NCBI GenBank assembly: GCA_944332715.1
Contig: CALVKN010000004.1
Span: 1 to 57,850 of the forward strand
Length of the DNA: 57,850 nucleotides
Reading direction: 5' to 3'
DNA from: an uncultured Bacilli bacterium
Lineage (GTDB): Bacteria; Bacillota_I; Bacilli_A; RF39; UBA660
Part shown: positions 54,617 through 57,850 of the stretch, piece by piece
Position numbering within the stretch: the stretch's first letter is position 1
How the letters are laid out: the number at the start of each line of letters is the position of its first letter
Made by a program: the position numbers and the translations under genes
Notes under the pieces: generated by a model
Seen by the model: the letters and a program-made list of their open reading frames with translations, nothing else
Database searches by the model: none
Told to the model about the DNA's origin: nothing

Positions 54617-54922
54617 ATGAATGAATTTATTAAAAAAAGAGTCTTGGATGAGGCAAAACACATTATAAAAACAAAAGATACTATAAGATCCACAGCTAGT
54701 GTTTTTGATGTCAGTAAAAGTACAGTCCATAATGATTTAAATACACGTTTAAAAAAGATTGATAGTAATCTATCAAATGAAATATCTAAAATATTTAAAA
54801 ATCATGAAGAAACAAAACACATCCGCGGTGGAGAAGCAACCAAAGAAAAATTTAAGAGAGGTAATAATGAAAGTAAACAATCTACTATATCTAACAGACA
54901 ACATGATATATTTAAAAAATAA
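54617..54922 (+). CDS. spoIIID: stage III sporulation transcriptional regulator SpoIIID
   Basis: 101 residues. HTH with SVFDVSKSTVHNDLNTRL matching Bacillus SpoIIID (FGVSKSTVHKDLTERL), then HIRGGEATKEKFK, the C-terminal basic helix. A mother-cell regulator acting early under sigma-E on sigK and others. ATG at 54617 is preferred to the TTG at 54611. The next gene begins inside its 3' end. Confidence 0.94.
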   Translation: MNEFIKKRVLDEAKHIIKTKDTIRSTASVFDVSKSTVHNDLNTRLKKIDSNLSNEISKIFKNHEETKHIRGGEATKEKFKRGNNESKQSTISNRQHDIFKK

Positions 54923-55469
54923 AAAAAGAAAAGAAATAATAAAACATAAAATAAATAAAAATATTATAAAGTTTGGTAAAATCTATAATATAGAAAAGTT
55001 TTTAAAAGAATATAATATCTTTTTAAATAAGTATCATTTAAATAATAATCTTTTTGGAGATACTATAAAAGTAATTATTAATCCAGCATACACACCAGCA
55101 GATATGAAAGTATTAAAAACTTCTTTAGAAAAACTTAACTATCGCAAAATAACTTTTGAATGTGAATCCAAAAGATACAAATTAAATAACATCAAAGCAT
55201 TCTTAAATATTCAAGAAAATTATCTTATTTTAAGTTATATAGATGAATATAAAAAAACAAATAGTACCTTAATTCCTAGTAATTTTTTTGTAAAAAATGA
55301 AGATTTATTAAAGTATCTAAAAGATAAAATTCAAAACAAAGAATTATATCTAATTGGTAAAAGTGATCTCTTACTAGAAATATTTAATAATTTTGAAAAA
55401 AAATACAACAATAAAACTTATATTTATAACAATCATGAATTATTTTTATTAGATAGTATGTGTAAATAA
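54867..55469 (+). CDS. unknown protein after spoIIID (possible degenerate actin-like fold)
   Basis: 200 residues from the ATG at 54867, preceded by AGAGAGG inside the spoIIID frame. No recognisable domain. The order of elements (basic loop, KFGKIYNIEKFLKEY, then VIINPAYTPADMKVLKTSLEKL and KITFECESKRYKLN) loosely recalls the IA subdomain of MreB/Mbl (GVIADF..., VPSGVTEVE.R.v..a...Ga..v.li.E). In Bacillus mbl follows spoIIID. There is no ATP-binding second half, and catalytic residues are missing, so this is a weak hypothesis. Confidence 0.55.
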   Translation: MKVNNLLYLTDNMIYLKNKKRKEIIKHKINKNIIKFGKIYNIEKFLKEYNIFLNKYHLNNNLFGDTIKVIINPAYTPADMKVLKTSLEKLNYRKITFECESKRYKLNNIKAFLNIQENYLILSYIDEYKKTNSTLIPSNFFVKNEDLLKYLKDKIQNKELYLIGKSDLLLEIFNNFEKKYNNKTYIYNNHELFLLDSMCK

Positions 55470-55482
55470 TAAAAAAATATAT

Positions 55483-55511
55483 TTGCATCTTCTTTTACTT
55501 CGGCGTATACT
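55483..55511 (+). promoter_or_regulatory. promoter of the LytTR regulator gene
   Basis: TTGCAT (55483-55488), 17-nt spacer, TATACT (55506-55511). Predicted +1 lies near 55518-55521, at or just before the GTG start, so the transcript may have almost no leader. Confidence 0.6.
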
Positions 55512-55520
55512 TAATAATAA

Positions 55521-56192
55521 GTGATAAAAATTATATTAATTGATAATGATGAGAGAAACTATCTGGCTTTGAAAAAAATAATCTGTAAGTTGGATTTTTT
55601 ATACTCCAAAGATTTAGTTATCAATTGGTATAAAACATGTAACCAAGAATTAGAAAAAATAATTAATGATAATGAATATAAAAAGATATATTTAATTAAC
55701 ATCTGCTTTAATATTGCTTCACTTATTAGAAATAAAGATCATCGCAGTGAATTAATTTTATTAGGTAAAAATTATAATAAGTGGGTAAAAAATATATTTG
55801 ATTTTATTCCTAATATTTATGAACATTCTAAAAAGACTTTACTTGATATAAAAGAAATATTAGACAATTATTATATAGGAAATATGTTTATATATCAAAA
55901 CAGTAAATATTGTCTTCGTATTTATTATGATAACATTTTATATATTTATCGTGATACTTCTGAAAGAAAAGTAGTAATTATAACTGATAAAAACGACTAT
56001 CACTTAAGAGCATCTTTAAATGACATAGAAAAGTTACTTGATAATCGTTTTAAACAAGTTCATCGCTCTTGCTTTATAAATATGTGTCGTACGCAAAAGT
56101 TTAATTGGGTAGAAAATTATTTTATTTTAGACAATGGGAAAAAAATAGATTTATTGTCCAAAAAATTCTGTGATAAAATTAAATTTAAATAA
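55521..56192 (+). CDS. LytTR-type response-regulator-like protein with degenerate receiver
   Basis: 223 residues from GTG at 55521, with no ribosome site upstream. N-terminal REC-like fold (KIILIDNDERNYLALKKI) in which the phosphorylation aspartate region reads IYLINICFN (Asn or absent). C-terminal LytTR DNA-binding domain: DNILYIYRDTSERKVVII, then HLRASLNDIEKLL and FKQVHRSCFINM. No histidine kinase gene is nearby. Such orphan regulators are often not phosphorylated. Function unknown. Confidence 0.75.
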   Translation: MIKIILIDNDERNYLALKKIICKLDFLYSKDLVINWYKTCNQELEKIINDNEYKKIYLINICFNIASLIRNKDHRSELILLGKNYNKWVKNIFDFIPNIYEHSKKTLLDIKEILDNYYIGNMFIYQNSKYCLRIYYDNILYIYRDTSERKVVIITDKNDYHLRASLNDIEKLLDNRFKQVHRSCFINMCRTQKFNWVENYFILDNGKKIDLLSKKFCDKIKFK

Positions 56193-56360
56193 TTTTAAAC
56201 TCAAAACTAATACTTTTAAACACACTTTAAAATCATATTTTATTTGTATGATATTATGGGTAAGAAAGCACAATTAATGTCGAATTTTGTCGCACGATTT
56301 TTGTTGCTTAAGCATAGTTTATATGTTAAAGTATACGTAAAGAAGGAGGGAGTGTGTGTT

Positions 56361-56579
56361 ATGATGCAAGGCCGTGTTAAATGGTTTAATAACGAAAAAG
56401 GTTATGGTTTCATAGAATATGACCAATTATCTGATATTTTCGTTCATTATTCCGCTATCAAAAAAGATGGTTATAAAACATTAAACGAAGGTTCTTTAGT
56501 AAATTTCAAACTTATTGAAACAGCTAAAGGATTACAAGCAGTTGATGTTGTTGAAGAACAAATGACTACTATTGCTTAA
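56361..56579 (+). CDS. csp: cold-shock domain protein
   Basis: 72 residues from the ATG at 56361 (or the next ATG at 56364), after AAGGAGGG. RNP1 KGYGFIEY and RNP2 DIFVHYSAI are present. Binds single-stranded RNA/DNA and acts as RNA chaperone. A leader of about 150 nt precedes it, as is common where cold-shock genes are controlled at mRNA level. Terminator follows. Confidence 0.93.
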   Translation: MMQGRVKWFNNEKGYGFIEYDQLSDIFVHYSAIKKDGYKTLNEGSLVNFKLIETAKGLQAVDVVEEQMTTIA

Positions 56580-56585
56580 AAAAAC

Positions 56586-56617
56586 AAACTAGAAAGTGAT
56601 CAATTCTAGTTTTTATT
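56586..56617 (+). terminator. cold-shock gene terminator
   Basis: AAACTAGAA and TTCTAGTTT arms around a 9-nt loop, then further T. Confidence 0.8.
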
Positions 56618-56681
56618 TTGTAAAAAAACGATTGCTTTTTTCTCATATATAAGGTATCCTTAAAGTAGGAAGGAGGTATAT

Positions 56682-57131
56682 GTGAAAGAGTTAAAATTAT
56701 TAATTATCGTAGTTGTTGGTTTATTGTGTTTAACTGGGTGTGGCGAAAAGACTTTAATCTGTACTAATACTGAAGAAGATAGTGGCGTAAAAATGGTACA
56801 GGAAGCCCAAATGACATTTAAAGACGACCAAGTAACAAAGGTTAGAATGAGTATTGAAGCAACTGCTACAGATGATGATATTAAAGAATATTGGGGTTCG
56901 TTTATCTCTGCTATGGAATCACAATATGAAGAAGTTGATGAAGAAGGCGTAAAGCTTACTTTAACAAATGATGAAAAGAATTATAAATTTAATATGACTG
57001 TTGAAGTAGATGTTACAAAGGCTAGTGAAGATGCATTAGTAGAATACGATTTAGAAGAGTTAGCAGATACAACAGCAACACTAGAAGAAGTTAAAAAAGA
57101 AGCTGAAGCAGATGGCTTTACTTGTAAATAG
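56682..57131 (+). CDS. small lipoprotein
   Basis: 149 residues from GTG at 56682 (GGAAGGAGG upstream). Signal peptide with lipobox LTGC (Cys about residue 20), then an acidic, Thr-rich domain that may be beta-rich; KFNMTVEVDV and AEADGFTCK end it. It resembles lipoproteins of the YehR/DUF1307 type; function unknown. Promoter-like TTGCTT and TATCCT lie upstream (16-nt spacer). Confidence 0.7.
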   Translation: MKELKLLIIVVVGLLCLTGCGEKTLICTNTEEDSGVKMVQEAQMTFKDDQVTKVRMSIEATATDDDIKEYWGSFISAMESQYEEVDEEGVKLTLTNDEKNYKFNMTVEVDVTKASEDALVEYDLEELADTTATLEEVKKEAEADGFTCK

Positions 57132-57138
57132 TAAACTT

Positions 57139-57170
57139 AACACATGGTTTTCATATCATGTGTTTTAATA
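57139..57170 (+). terminator. lipoprotein gene terminator
   Basis: AACACATG and CATGTGTT arms, then TTAAT. Confidence 0.6.
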
Positions 57171-57221
57171 TATAGTTTTTTTCCCATTTTTATGGTATAT
57201 TATAAATAGAGGTGATATATT

Positions 57222-57758
57222 TTGAAAATAAGTATTCGCGGTGATAAAGTAACTGTCACTAAATCTATTAAAGATTACATAAGCGAAAAACTAAGTAGGC
57301 TTGATAAGTACTTCGAAAACCCAAAGGGAATTGAATGTAAGGTTCTAATTAAAGTAAAAAATCAAGAACAAAGTATTGAAGTAACAGTCCCAACTAGTAG
57401 ATTTACTTTACGAGCTGAAGAAAGACATCAAGACCTTTATGCGGCAACAGATTTAGTTGTTGACAAACTTGAAGGGCAAATCAGAAAGAATAAGGATCGC
57501 TTAGACAAAAAGTATCGCGGAGTTCCTAAATTTGAAATGAGTTTTGATTTTGAAGCCTTAGAAGATGAATTGGTTGATGATTCTAAAATTGTTAAAAGAA
57601 AAAATATTGATATGAAACCAATGGATGAAGAAGAAGCTATAATTCAAATAGAATTATTAAATCACGATTTCTTTGTTTTTAAAAATATTGATGAAGATTG
57701 TGTTTCTGTTTTATATAAAAGAAAAGATGGAAGTTACGGTATAATTAACGTAAAATAG
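57222..57758 (+). CDS. hpf: long ribosome hibernation promoting factor
   Basis: 178 residues from a TTG at 57222, after AGAGGTGAT. N-terminal HPF fold (MKISIRGDKVTVTKSIKDYI, LRAEERHQDLYAATDLVVDKLEGQI) and a C-terminal dimerisation domain (EEAIIQIELLNHDFFVFKN). Dimerises 70S ribosomes into 100S in stationary phase. Usually followed by secA, which would lie beyond the window edge. Confidence 0.94.
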   Translation: MKISIRGDKVTVTKSIKDYISEKLSRLDKYFENPKGIECKVLIKVKNQEQSIEVTVPTSRFTLRAEERHQDLYAATDLVVDKLEGQIRKNKDRLDKKYRGVPKFEMSFDFEALEDELVDDSKIVKRKNIDMKPMDEEEAIIQIELLNHDFFVFKNIDEDCVSVLYKRKDGSYGIINVK

Positions 57759-57789
57759 TTTTATTAAGAAGCCACGTTGAATCAAAAAT

Positions 57790-57848
57790 AAGTGCACAAA
57801 TGAATAAAAAATGATAATAAAAAGTCATTTTCAAAAGAAAGTGCACTT
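57790..57848. repeat. nested inverted repeats at the window end
   Basis: AAGTGCAC (57790-57797) pairs with GTGCACTT (57841-57848) and, inside, AAAATGA (57808-57814) pairs with TCATTTT (57825-57831). T residues follow at the edge. It could be an hpf terminator or an RNA; the window ends before this can be decided. Confidence 0.4.
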
Positions 57849-57850
57849 TT

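Noticed and set aside
1..57850. tRNA or rRNA genes
   Set aside because: No T-arm/acceptor pairs or rRNA-like stretches were recognised by eye on either strand; a tRNAscan run would settle this.

Overview
The window looks like the replication-origin region of a very AT-rich, spore-forming and probably competence-capable member of the Bacilli. The AT bias, the many TTG/GTG starts preceded by GGAGG-like sites, and the repeat-domain exported proteins resemble uncultured gut lineages near RF39/Erysipelotrichales. That placement is inferred from gene content and was not tested by phylogeny. Gene order follows the classical Bacillus origin neighbourhood. Almost all genes left of about 27 kb lie on the minus strand and almost all genes to the right lie on the plus strand, so both replichores diverge from an oriC upstream of dnaA (about 27.0-27.2 kb).

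Left arm, read leftward from oriC: dnaA, a DnaA-box/AT-rich spacer, dnaN, a ComK-family gene, an acetyltransferase, recF, gyrB, gyrA. Then comes a 1.35-kb intergenic region with seven perfect ParB sites (parS) and three Noc-type sites, followed by ffs (SRP RNA), tadA, dnaX, ybaB, recR, bofA, holB, ricT, a TrmN6-like methyltransferase, pth, mfd and spoVT. A T-box(Met) leader precedes dut-metG-tatD. The far left is accessory: a DUF4143-type ATPase with phased promoter repeats, an XRE regulator and an exported Fn3-like protein.

Right arm: a small WYL regulator, an RdgB/HAM1-like NTPase, rpmH-rnpA-yidC-jag, two small minus-strand genes, a second exported protein sharing a domain with the one at the left edge, then mnmE-mnmG-rsmG-noc, a convergent class A PBP, ywiB-argS-rpoE and prfA. 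A 622-residue protein with seventeen 30-residue repeats and a 96-residue helical protein sit, translationally coupled, between prfA and prmC. Next come spoIIR, mntP, an ATP-grasp gene, murA, several lineage-specific unknowns, rpmE, rpiB, ywzB, spoIID, a spoIIQ-like gene, spoIIID, an unknown, a LytTR regulator, a cold-shock gene, a lipoprotein and hpf.

The least ordinary signals are four. (1) Each parS core carries its own extended palindromic arms, and the arm sequence differs from site to site while staying self-complementary; five of the seven also have a TTATCAACA-like (DnaA-box-like) 9-mer exactly 3-4 nt upstream. (2) The ParB-like protein has Noc-type specificity residues, matching the nearby CCCGGG-type sites, but has a linker of about 200 residues and no obvious N-terminal membrane helix. 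(3) The repeat protein in the prfA-prmC operon has nearly invariant repeats with one strongly variable position per repeat. (4) A promoter-overlapping 33-bp-phased repeat array precedes the DUF4143-type ATPase. Sporulation genes (spoVT, bofA, spoIIR, spoIID, spoIIQ-like, spoIIID) indicate a working or recently working spore programme.
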